This document shows positions 7,224 through 12,515 of a stretch of 12,515 bases of DNA, one piece after another; within the stretch, counting starts at the first letter, position 1; each line of letters opens with the position of its first letter. The stretch comes from JAKFWF01 sp031401535 (GTDB lineage Bacteria > Pseudomonadota > Alphaproteobacteria > Rhizobiales > Hyphomicrobiaceae). The notes beneath the pieces were generated by a model. The model was given only the letters and a program-made list of their open reading frames with translations, searched no databases and was not told the origin of the DNA. A program made the translations under genes and the position numbers. The stretch spans positions 1 through 12,515 of the forward strand of contig JANNRP010000478.1 of the NCBI GenBank assembly GCA_031401535.1. Reading direction: 5' to 3'.

Positions 7224-7850
7224 TCAGAAGCTAGTGAAACGTGATCGGACAATATTCAAATATGCCAGCGCTTGCGGTGTTTCTAACGCCTCCAGGCCCC
7301 TCAAAACTCCGTCCTGATCGGCAGAAGATTTGTGCTGGCCGAGCTTCCACTGAGCTTCGATCGTCGTGACGGTAATCTCGATACCGACGATCGCATGTAG
7401 CATCGCGACACGCTTCTGCGCGGTCATCTTCGAAGACACCCAAGGTTTTTTGGGCAGCAATTTTTCCTCGAACTGCGCACTCAGGCGATCGGCGTGATCG
7501 AGGTTTTCGATCTGTGGCAGTACTTTTGCCGTTCCGCTCAAATGCACACTGACGTAATTCCATGTCGGCACTTGATCGGCCGACACATACCAATCGGGCG
7601 AGATATAAGTGTCCGGCCCCATCACCGTCATCAGCACATCCGGAGCCGCCGCGATAATCGCGTGCAGCGGGTTCGCGCGGGCGACGTGCATTTCGATGCT
7701 TACGACCGACCCATCGCGGCTCAGCACAAACGGCAGATGAGCGGCTATCGGTCGACCCTGGTCCACCGCTACCAGTGTGCCGAAGCCGCGCGCCGCAGCG
7801 AACGCTAAAGCTGTGTCGTCATCGGTCTTGAATGCCGGCGGCACATACAT
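7224..7850 (-). CDS. PaiB-family FMN-binding protein
   Basis: This 208-residue protein belongs to the PaiB / FMN_bind_2 family, a split-barrel flavin-binding fold related to pyridoxamine-phosphate oxidases. The founding member, Bacillus subtilis PaiB, was described as a negative regulator of sporulation and protease genes. In proteobacteria the role is generally untested. Motifs are MYVPPAF at the N-terminus, HLPFVL (38-43), HVARANP (55-61), MGPDTYISPDWY (77-88), QVPTWNYVSVHLSG (93-106) and KLGQHKSSADQDGV (169-182), all in the family order. The ATG at 7850 is preferred over a TTG six bases upstream because family members begin MY(I/V)P and a GAGGT ribosome site (complement of 7857-7861) sits six bases ahead of it. 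It lies 13 bases after the radC stop, so it is probably co-transcribed with map and radC. The link to the TRAP genes further on is unclear. Confidence 0.9.
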   Translation of the reverse strand: MYVPPAFKTDDDTALAFAAARGFGTLVAVDQGRPIAAHLPFVLSRDGSVVSIEMHVARANPLHAIIAAAPDVLMTVMGPDTYISPDWYVSADQVPTWNYVSVHLSGTAKVLPQIENLDHADRLSAQFEEKLLPKKPWVSSKMTAQKRVAMLHAIVGIEITVTTIEAQWKLGQHKSSADQDGVLRGLEALETPQALAYLNIVRSRFTSF

Positions 7851-7863
7851 GGGCAAACCTCGT

Positions 7864-8589
7864 TCACATCAACCGCAGACCTTTGAGGCTTGCAACGCGT
7901 TCGCGCCCGACGATGATGTGGTCATGTACCAGGACACCAAGCGGCTTGGCCGCATCGACCACCAATTTCGTCATATCGATATCGGCACGCGACGGCGTTG
8001 GATCGCCGGAGGGGTGATTATGCACCAGAATGATTGCTGATGCCGACAGCTCAAGCGCTCGTTTGACTACCTCGCGGATATAGACCGGGGTGTGGTCGAC
8101 TGTGCCTTCCCCCTGAACCTCATCGGCAATCAACCGGTTCTTCTTGTCGAGAAACAGGATGCGGAATTGTTCACGCTCTGCATAAGCCATGGCGGCACGA
8201 CAGTAGTCGACGACCCGCTCCCAGGATGACAGCACCGGGCGTTCCATGATTTGGCCCTGCATCAGCCTCAGCGCTGCCGACCGCACCAGCTTCAATTCGA
8301 AGACGACGCGATCGCTGACGCCGGTGATTTCGCGCAGGCGCGGTTCGGGCGCCGAGACGACTTCGGCGAAATGGCCAAAACGGGCGATCAGCTGCTTGGC
8401 GAGCGGTTTCACGTCGCGACGCGGAATGGCATTGAACAGCACTAATTCCAGCAATTCGTAATCCGGCATCGCATCGGCGCCGCCACGCTGAAAACGCTCG
8501 CGCAGCCGTTCGCGGTGGCCGGTGTGGCTCGGTAGCGAGCTTGACGCTTCCCATAGCGCGTGCTGCTGTTCTGGTTCATCCTTCGCCAT
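7864..8589 (-). CDS. radC: RadC family protein (UPF0758), JAMM metalloprotease-like
   Basis: RadC was once tied to DNA repair, but that assignment was withdrawn and its cellular role is unsettled. The fold of its C-terminal domain is that of JAMM/MPN+ zinc isopeptidases. The 241-residue protein has the usual two parts. An N-terminal helix-hairpin-helix-like region contains HRERLRERF (25-33), ELLELVLFNAIPRRDVKPLA (45-64) and LREITGVSD (85-93). The C-terminal MPN domain carries the full JAMM motif His190-x-His192-x7-Ser200-x2-Asp203, inside HNHPSGDPTPSRAD. The start at 8589 (MAKDEPEQ) lies 23 bases past the map stop. A longer in-frame opening up to 8922 runs back through map and shows no RadC similarity. 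map followed by radC is a common gene order in Rhizobiales. Confidence 0.93.
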   Translation of the reverse strand: MAKDEPEQQHALWEASSSLPSHTGHRERLRERFQRGGADAMPDYELLELVLFNAIPRRDVKPLAKQLIARFGHFAEVVSAPEPRLREITGVSDRVVFELKLVRSAALRLMQGQIMERPVLSSWERVVDYCRAAMAYAEREQFRILFLDKKNRLIADEVQGEGTVDHTPVYIREVVKRALELSASAIILVHNHPSGDPTPSRADIDMTKLVVDAAKPLGVLVHDHIIVGRERVASLKGLRLM

Positions 8590-8612
8590 GCGGCGTGCTA
8601 CTCCGCCGCCAG

Positions 8613-9440
8613 TCAAACGACGCGATAGGGTGGCTGATGCAGGCCCGCCGGCGAATACGTGAACACCTCGCAGCCTGTGGCTGTGACACCGACGGTATGC
8701 TCGAATTGCGCCGACAGCTCTTTGTCGCGGGTGACCGCCGTCCAACCGTCCGCCAGCAGCTTCACGGTCGGCTTGCCGAGATTGATCATTGGCTCGATGG
8801 TGAACAACATACCAGGACGAAGTTCGATACCCTCGCCCGGTTCCCCATAATGCAAGATGTTCGGACGGTCGTGGAACACTTGGCCGAGCCCGTGGCCGCA
8901 GAAGTCGCGCACCACGCTGCAACGCTCGGCCTCGGCATAGCGTTGGATGGCATGGCCGATGTCGCCCGTGGTGTTACCGGGCTTGACCGCGGCTACGCCA
9001 CGCATCAGCGCCTCATAGGTGATCTTGATCAGCCGTTCAGCGCGCGTCTTGATGGCACCGACCGGATACATGCGGCTGGTGTCGCCGTGCCAGCCATCGA
9101 CGATCAGCGTCACGTCGATGTTGACGATGTCGCCCTCGCGCAGGGGCTTGGGGCCGGGAATACCGTGGCAAACAACGTGATTGATCGAGGTGCACGTGGA
9201 TTTGGTGTAACCGCGATAGTTGAGGGTGGCGGGAAGTGCGCCGTGCGCCATGGCGAAGTCGAACACCAGGTTGTCGAGATGCTCCGTCGTGACACCCGGC
9301 TTGACGTGCGGCGTCAGCATGTCGAGGGCGGCGGCAGCCAATTGCCCAGCCTTATGCATCGCCGTGAAAGCTTCAGGACCATGCAGTTTGATTGCGCCTT
9401 CGGTGTCGGCTTGCTTTGGTGCCTGGTCAAGGTTGGGCAT
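8613..9440 (-). CDS. map: Methionine aminopeptidase type I
   Basis: MetAP removes the initiator methionine from nascent proteins whose second residue is small. It is an essential dinuclear metalloenzyme of the cytoplasm. The 275-residue protein has the complete type I active site: metal ligands Asp109 (NIDV), Asp120 (HGDTSRMY), His183 (GHGLG), Glu216 (TIEPM) and Glu247 (FEHT), plus the catalytic histidines His92 (CHGIPG) and His190 (FHDRPN). These correspond to Asp97, Asp108, His171, Glu204, Glu235, His79 and His178 of the E. coli enzyme. About 12 extra residues at the N-terminus are normal for alphaproteobacteria. The ATG at 9440 has an AGGA about eleven bases upstream. It is the first gene of the map-radC-PaiB cluster, divergent from the secreted protein gene at 9561. 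Confidence 0.97.
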   Translation of the reverse strand: MPNLDQAPKQADTEGAIKLHGPEAFTAMHKAGQLAAAALDMLTPHVKPGVTTEHLDNLVFDFAMAHGALPATLNYRGYTKSTCTSINHVVCHGIPGPKPLREGDIVNIDVTLIVDGWHGDTSRMYPVGAIKTRAERLIKITYEALMRGVAAVKPGNTTGDIGHAIQRYAEAERCSVVRDFCGHGLGQVFHDRPNILHYGEPGEGIELRPGMLFTIEPMINLGKPTVKLLADGWTAVTRDKELSAQFEHTVGVTATGCEVFTYSPAGLHQPPYRVV

Positions 9441-9476
9441 TGCGTGTTTGGTCCTAATCGTCGAGGCGCTATCGCT

Positions 9477-9505
9477 TTGACAGTAAATCTAGTGCAATTG
9501 ATAGT
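9477..9505 (+). promoter_or_regulatory. Candidate sigma70 promoter of the secreted protein gene at 9561
   Basis: A perfect -35 box TTGACA (9477-9482), a 17-base spacer and GATAGT (9500-9505, four of six matches to TATAAT) form the best promoter-like sequence in the window. Transcription would start near 9512, about 50 bases before the likely start codon. On the opposite strand TTGCGC-N16-TAGATT could serve map, overlapping the same bases. Confidence 0.6.
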
Positions 9506-9519
9506 ACGCGCAATTGATA
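9494..9519. repeat. Tandem 10-bp direct repeat inside the promoter, possible operator
   Basis: GCAATTGATA occurs at 9494-9503 and again at 9510-9519, a period of 16 bases. The first copy overlaps the -10 box of the plus-strand promoter and the second covers the expected transcription start. The second copy also lies within an inverted repeat, GCGCA (9508-9512) N7 TGCGC (9520-9524). The arrangement suggests a regulator that blocks or controls this divergent promoter region. The protein is unknown. Confidence 0.5.
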
Positions 9520-9560
9520 TGCGCCACAGCAAGCAACTCTCGCAATGAGGTATGAGCCAG

Positions 9561-9971
9561 ATGCGTACATTTACGTCGGGTCTTTTGGCCGCCGCCGCAC
9601 TACTGGCATCGGCCGGTGCCGCCGCTGCTCAGAATATTCCAGCATGGGCCGTCGCCGATGTGTGCGTGAAGGATAGCGTGCCGGCACAATGTGCCCGCTT
9701 CGAGGGCGAGGCACGCAATACGGTGAGCGGTAGTTGGGCGGTGTTGCCGGCCAACGTGCGCGCCACCTGCCTGCAAGCGCTCAAGGGACCGAACGACCAT
9801 AGCTGGCGGCTGCTGTCGGAGTGCGTCGAGACCGAGACCATCAAGGCGCTCGGTCGCCGCGCGATCGCAACCAGTGCAACGCCGGATCCGTCGATGCCAG
9901 CGCCGCTGACCAAGGACGGCCTGCCGCAACCGCTGTTCGGCGTTCCGACTCAAGCGCCAAAGTTCCAGTAA
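9561..9971 (+). CDS. Small secreted protein with four cysteines, function unknown
   Basis: I cannot assign a named family. The 136-residue protein has a clear Sec signal peptide (MRTFTSG, an alanine and leucine-rich core, cleavage AAA|QN after residue 23). The mature part has four cysteines arranged in two pairs, Cys35-x8-Cys44 and Cys70-x17-Cys88, in a probably helical region, followed by a proline-rich tail (from about 108). The cysteines are likely disulfide-bonded in the periplasm. It resembles the small conserved hypothetical exported proteins common in Bradyrhizobium-like genomes. The ATG at 9561 is chosen because GAGG (9547-9550) lies 10 bases ahead. The alternative ATG at 9552 would leave only one base of spacing. 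It has its own promoter candidate and ends at a strong terminator, so it is a single-gene unit. Confidence 0.85.
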   Translation: MRTFTSGLLAAAALLASAGAAAAQNIPAWAVADVCVKDSVPAQCARFEGEARNTVSGSWAVLPANVRATCLQALKGPNDHSWRLLSECVETETIKALGRRAIATSATPDPSMPAPLTKDGLPQPLFGVPTQAPKFQ

Positions 9972-9994
9972 ATCTCCAGCGACGGGGCGCAAAT

Positions 9995-10026
9995 AAAAAA
10001 GCCCGGCAAACGATTGCCGGGTTTTT
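9995..10026. terminator. Bidirectional Rho-independent terminator
   Basis: CCCGGCAA (10002-10009), a 4-base loop ACGA and TTGCCGGG (10014-10021) form a perfect 8-bp GC-rich stem. TTTTT (10022-10026) follows on the plus strand, and AAAAAA (9995-10000) on the left gives a U tract for transcripts coming the other way. It serves both the plus-strand secreted protein gene ending at 9971 and the minus-strand rplS transcript ending at 10055. Confidence 0.93.
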
Positions 10027-10054
10027 CATCTGGTGTCGGTGGATAGTGGCTGTC

Positions 10055-10714
10055 TTACGCCTTGGCGGTGTCAGCGTCTTCGGCTGGGACTTCGCCAGCG
10101 GTCGCTTCGGCGAGCAGCTTTTGCGACTGACCGATCCAATCGTCCTTCTCGACCTTGCCGCCGAGCTTCAGCGTCTCATCGATATTGGCGATGTCTTCGT
10201 CCGAGAATGCGGCGATCTGGTCGAAGCGCAGCACGTTGAGCTTGATCAACTGAGCTTCGAGTTCCGGCGTGATGCCACGGATCAGCTTCAGATCGTCGGC
10301 CTGGCCCTTGGGCTTCTTGAAGCCCTTGAAGGCAGCGTTGAGGCGCTTGGCGCGCGCATCCGACCGCTCGACGATACGAGCCGACTTGCCGCGACGACCA
10401 CGCAGATAGTACAGCTTGGCGCGACGTACCTTGCCACGACGGACAACATCGATTTCAGCGATGTAGGGCGAATACACCGGGAATACGCGCTCGACGCCTT
10501 CGCCGTATGAAATTTTACGCACCGTGAAGCTCTCGTTGAGGCCGCCACCCGAGCGGGCAATGCAGACGCCTTCGTAGGCCTGCGTGCGCACGGTTTCGCC
10601 TTCGATCACCTTGACCATGACCTTCAGCGTGTCGCCAGGGCCAAATTCGGGCACAACGCGTTTGGCCGTGATCGCGGCCATCTGCTCGGCCTCGAGCTCT
10701 TGAATGATGTTCAT
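10055..10714 (-). CDS. rplS: 50S ribosomal protein L19 with long C-terminal extension
   Basis: L19 sits at the 30S-50S interface of the large subunit. Residues 1 to about 115 are a standard L19: PEFGPGDTLKVMVKV (22-36), EGVCIARSGGGLNESFTVRK (48-67), GEGVERVFPVYSPYI (71-85) and RAKLYYLRGRRGKSARI (98-114). The protein is 219 residues, whereas E. coli L19 has 115. The extra C-terminal part contains a conserved-looking domain at about 140-200 with DDLKLIRGITPELE, FDQIAAFSDEDI and DDWIGQSQKL, followed by an acidic Ala-rich tail. This resembles the helix-hairpin-helix-like segment I know from the C-terminal ends of some alphaproteobacterial L21 and NuoE proteins. The ATG at 10714 has AGGA 9 bases upstream. 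rplS follows trmD after an unusually long 166-base gap and ends at the bidirectional terminator. Confidence 0.96.
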   Translation of the reverse strand: MNIIQELEAEQMAAITAKRVVPEFGPGDTLKVMVKVIEGETVRTQAYEGVCIARSGGGLNESFTVRKISYGEGVERVFPVYSPYIAEIDVVRRGKVRRAKLYYLRGRRGKSARIVERSDARAKRLNAAFKGFKKPKGQADDLKLIRGITPELEAQLIKLNVLRFDQIAAFSDEDIANIDETLKLGGKVEKDDWIGQSQKLLAEATAGEVPAEDADTAKA

Positions 10715-10880
10715 CGTTGTTTTTCCTAGCAGTTTTCGTATTTTATGAACAGCAGAGGAACCGTTGCGCCAGACAGATCGGCGACAGGCGGTTCATGCAG
10801 CCCGCAGCGGGCAACCCATACGTTTGGGATTTAACGCTGCCTGATAGCCCAAAGGCTAGGATTTGTCGATGGCCGATTAT
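10715..10880 (-). promoter_or_regulatory. Structured 166-base leader between trmD and rplS
   Basis: No gene is seen in this gap. In the direction of rplS transcription it contains stem-loops TAGCC/GGCTA (10845-10849 with 10854-10858), CCCA/TGGG (10815-10818 with 10825-10828) and GCCCG/CGGGC (10800-10804 with 10808-10812). Nearer the gene is a nested stem GAACCG/CGGTTC (10758-10763 with 10789-10794) enclosing CGCC/GGCG (10767-10770 with 10780-10783). The arm around 10791-10796 (GTTCAT) can instead pair with ATGAAC at 10745-10750, so two exclusive folds exist. None ends in a T tract, so these are not clear terminators. A separate rplS promoter or an autoregulatory leader for a ribosomal protein is plausible. 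Confidence 0.4.
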
Positions 10881-11609
10881 TTAGCGCTTGGGCTGCTTGG
10901 TCATCAGAATATCCGGCCGCCGCTCCCTCGTAATGCGTTCTGCCTCTGACCTGCGCCACGCGGCAATCTTCTTATGGTCGCCCGATAGCAGAATGTCAGG
11001 GATTGAGCGGCCTTCCCACTCGCGCGGACGGGTATATTGCGGGTATTCGAGCAGGCCGTTCTCAAAACTCTCCTCATCAAGCGAGGCGTTGGCTCCTAGT
11101 ACGCCCGGAATGAGGCGCACACAGGCGTCTATCAACACCTTGGCGGCAAGCTCACCGCCCGACAACACGTAGTCCCCGATCGATATCTCGCGCAATGACC
11201 GGCCCTCGATCACGCGTTGGTCGATGCCCTCGAAACGGCCAGCCAACAGCAGCACGCCTGGACCGCCAGCCAATTCGCGGGCGATCGCCTGGGTCAGCGG
11301 CGCACCGCGCGGCGAGAGATAGATTGCCGGGACATCAGGCGCCGAGGCGCGGGCATGGTCGATCGCGGCACCCAGCACGTCGGCACGCATCACCATGCCG
11401 GCACCGCCGCCGGCCGGGTTGTCATCGACACTGGCGTGTCGTCCGATACCGAAGTCGCGGATTTGCTGGGCTTCGAGTGACCAGAGCCCGGCCGCCAGCG
11501 CTTGCCCCACCAGCGAAACACCAAGCGCACCCGGAAACATCTCCGGGAATAGCGTCAGCACGGTCGCCCGCCAGGGCGGGCGTCCGTTGTTGATAGCGCT
11601 ATGCGCCAT
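10881..11609 (-). CDS. trmD: tRNA (guanine-37-N1)-methyltransferase TrmD
   Basis: TrmD methylates N1 of G37 next to the anticodon of tRNAs reading CNN-type codons, using S-adenosylmethionine, and so prevents +1 frameshifting. It is essential in most bacteria. The 242-residue protein is a normal SPOUT enzyme with a trefoil knot. Visible motifs are TLFPEMFPG (19-27), DDNPAGGGAGMVM (62-74), YLSPRGAPLTQ (97-107), AGRFEGIDQRV (123-133), EISIGDYVLSGGELA (141-155), GLLEYPQYTRP (185-195) and IPDILLSGDHKKI (203-215). By eye, the position of the E. coli catalytic Asp169 (in DSF) is Glu180 here (ESF). The ATG at 11609 has AGGTG four bases ahead and lies 18 bases after the DUF1330 gene, so it is probably co-transcribed with it and pyrF. 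rimM, the usual upstream neighbour, is absent. Confidence 0.97.
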   Translation of the reverse strand: MAHSAINNGRPPWRATVLTLFPEMFPGALGVSLVGQALAAGLWSLEAQQIRDFGIGRHASVDDNPAGGGAGMVMRADVLGAAIDHARASAPDVPAIYLSPRGAPLTQAIARELAGGPGVLLLAGRFEGIDQRVIEGRSLREISIGDYVLSGGELAAKVLIDACVRLIPGVLGANASLDEESFENGLLEYPQYTRPREWEGRSIPDILLSGDHKKIAAWRRSEAERITRERRPDILMTKQPKR

Positions 11610-11627
11610 GCGGCACCTGTCAGATCC

Positions 11628-11918
11628 TCAGGCCGCGCCTTCGACCACCACGAGGTCGATTTCACCGGCGCCTTCGCGCAATTTGCGGGCGGCGGCGTAC
11701 TCCGGCGAGAACGCATAGGTGCGGGCGGCGTCGAAGCTTTCGAACTCGATGACGACGTTGCGGGCGCGGCCCTCGCCTTCGGCCACTTCCATGCGGCCAC
11801 CACGTACGACTGGTTTGCCGCCGTACTTCTTGATGGCTTCACTTGCGGCCGCTGCATAGACAGCCCACTGGGTGGCGTTCGAAACTTTCGCGCGCGCGAC
11901 GACGTAACCTTTGGCCAT
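11628..11918 (-). CDS. DUF1330 family protein
   Basis: This 96-residue cytoplasmic protein matches the DUF1330 family, small ferredoxin-like alpha/beta barrel (dimeric alpha-beta barrel type) proteins with no proven reaction. Typical features are the start MAKGYVVARAKV, KYGGKPVVRGGRMEV (31-45), RNVVIEFESFDAA (53-65) and SPEYAAARKLREGAGE (71-86). The ATG at 11918 is preceded by GAGGAA (complement of 11924-11929), a ribosome site that overlaps the pyrF stop codon at 11928-11930. Translation is therefore probably coupled to pyrF. The intergenic gap is 9 bases. The pyrF-DUF1330 order is familiar from Bradyrhizobium-like genomes, but a functional link to pyrimidine synthesis is not established. 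Confidence 0.92.
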   Translation of the reverse strand: MAKGYVVARAKVSNATQWAVYAAAASEAIKKYGGKPVVRGGRMEVAEGEGRARNVVIEFESFDAARTYAFSPEYAAARKLREGAGEIDLVVVEGAA

Positions 11919-11927
11919 GGGAGTTCC

Positions 11928-12515
11928 TCAACAGGTTGTGGCCGCTGCGATCTCGGAAAGGATCGCTGCCGCGGCAGATTGCGGATCGGGCGCTTCGGTA
12001 ATCGGCCGCCCGACAACCAGATGTGTCGCACCTGCGCGGATCGCAATCAATGGCGTGACGGCGCGTGCCTGATCGCCCTTTTCCGCACCTGCAGGCCTGA
12101 TGCCGGGTGTGACGATGGCGAAGTTCGGACCGACGGCTGCCCGCACCAATGCTGCTTCCTGGCCCGACGCTATGACACCATCGAAGCCAGCAGCATGGGC
12201 GAGTTTGGCCCGGTGAACAACGAGGTCGGCCGGTGTGCGTGCGGCGATGCCTTGCTCGGCGAGGTCTGCCTGATCGAGGCTTGTCAACACCGTGACCGCC
12301 AGCAGCTTGAGGCGGCTCTGTCCACGGCCGCGCACCGCCGCGTCGAGCGTCTTGCGATCGTGGCCGTGAACCGTGAGATAGTCGAGCCCCATACGCGCGA
12401 CGTTGGCCGTCGCCTTTTCGACAGTGTTGTCGATATCGAGCAGCTTCATGTCGAGGAAAACGGATTTGCCCGCCGCCTTGAGACCAAGGGCGAAGTCCAG
12501 GCCGCCACCGAACAC
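11928..12515 (-). CDS. pyrF: Orotidine 5'-phosphate decarboxylase, N-terminus cut by window edge
   Basis: PyrF decarboxylates orotidine 5'-phosphate to UMP, the last step of de novo pyrimidine synthesis, in the cytoplasm. The visible 195 residues cover most of the TIM barrel: the catalytic VFLDMKLLDIDNT motif (19-31, the DxKxxD tetrad), LDYLTVHG (44-51), VTVLTSLD, VIASG, the phosphate-binding IVTPGIRP and the closing VVGRPIT. Compared with the usual length of about 230-240 residues, roughly 40-45 N-terminal residues lie beyond base 12515. The first visible codon is an internal GTG (valine), not a start. The gene is the most upstream visible member of the pyrF-DUF1330-trmD cluster. Confidence 0.96.
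   Translation of the reverse strand: MFGGGLDFALGLKAAGKSVFLDMKLLDIDNTVEKATANVARMGLDYLTVHGHDRKTLDAAVRGRGQSRLKLLAVTVLTSLDQADLAEQGIAARTPADLVVHRAKLAHAAGFDGVIASGQEAALVRAAVGPNFAIVTPGIRPAGAEKGDQARAVTPLIAIRAGATHLVVGRPITEAPDPQSAAAAILSEIAAATTC

Noticed and set aside
8590..8922. 111-residue N-terminal extension of radC
   Set aside because: It overlaps map in another frame and is Arg/Gly-rich without RadC similarity. The start at 8589 gives normal family length.
8541..9548. 335-codon open frame on the plus strand opposite map and radC
   Set aside because: It mirrors map and the start of radC, has no family motifs, and map has every catalytic residue.

Overview
The window looks like chromosomal DNA of an alphaproteobacterium, most likely of the order Hyphomicrobiales (Rhizobiales) near Bradyrhizobium, Rhodopseudomonas or Xanthobacteraceae. 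This rests on the style of the ParE, PdxJ, TrmD and L19 proteins, the pyrF-DUF1330 pair, the map-radC pair, an extended L19, and a cluster of GANTC (CcrM-type) sites. It is mostly housekeeping DNA with a small transport operon. I see no prophage, CRISPR array, intact insertion sequence, tRNA or rRNA gene.

Left part (1-1690): a gene-poor stretch of about 500 bases with repeated TTCCCTG motifs and possible remnants of coding sequence, then pdxJ (vitamin B6 synthesis) on the minus strand. A 396-base divergent intergenic region with clustered GANTC sites separates pdxJ from parE.

Middle (1691-7223): parE, topoisomerase IV subunit B, on the plus strand, then a small secreted four-cysteine protein of unknown function. 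Facing them on the minus strand is a three-gene TRAP transporter operon, read binding protein (DctP type), small membrane subunit (DctQ type), large membrane subunit (DctM type). A sigma70-like promoter, an adjacent inverted repeat, a strong ribosome binding site and a GTG start lie just ahead of the binding protein gene.

Right-middle (7224-9971): map, radC and a PaiB-family flavin-binding protein are closely spaced on the minus strand and probably co-transcribed. Divergent from map is a second small secreted four-cysteine protein, with a good promoter that carries a 10-bp direct repeat. A strong bidirectional terminator follows it.

Right (10002-12515): on the minus strand pyrF (cut by the window edge), a DUF1330 protein, trmD and rplS. 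The usual rpsP-rimM neighbours of trmD are absent here. rplS encodes an L19 with a roughly 100-residue C-terminal extension, and a 166-base leader with several stem-loops and two mutually exclusive pairings lies in front of it. No convincing new multi-gene system is visible. The best leads are the L19 extension, the rplS leader, the repeat-bearing promoter at 9477-9524, and the two small cysteine-containing exported proteins.
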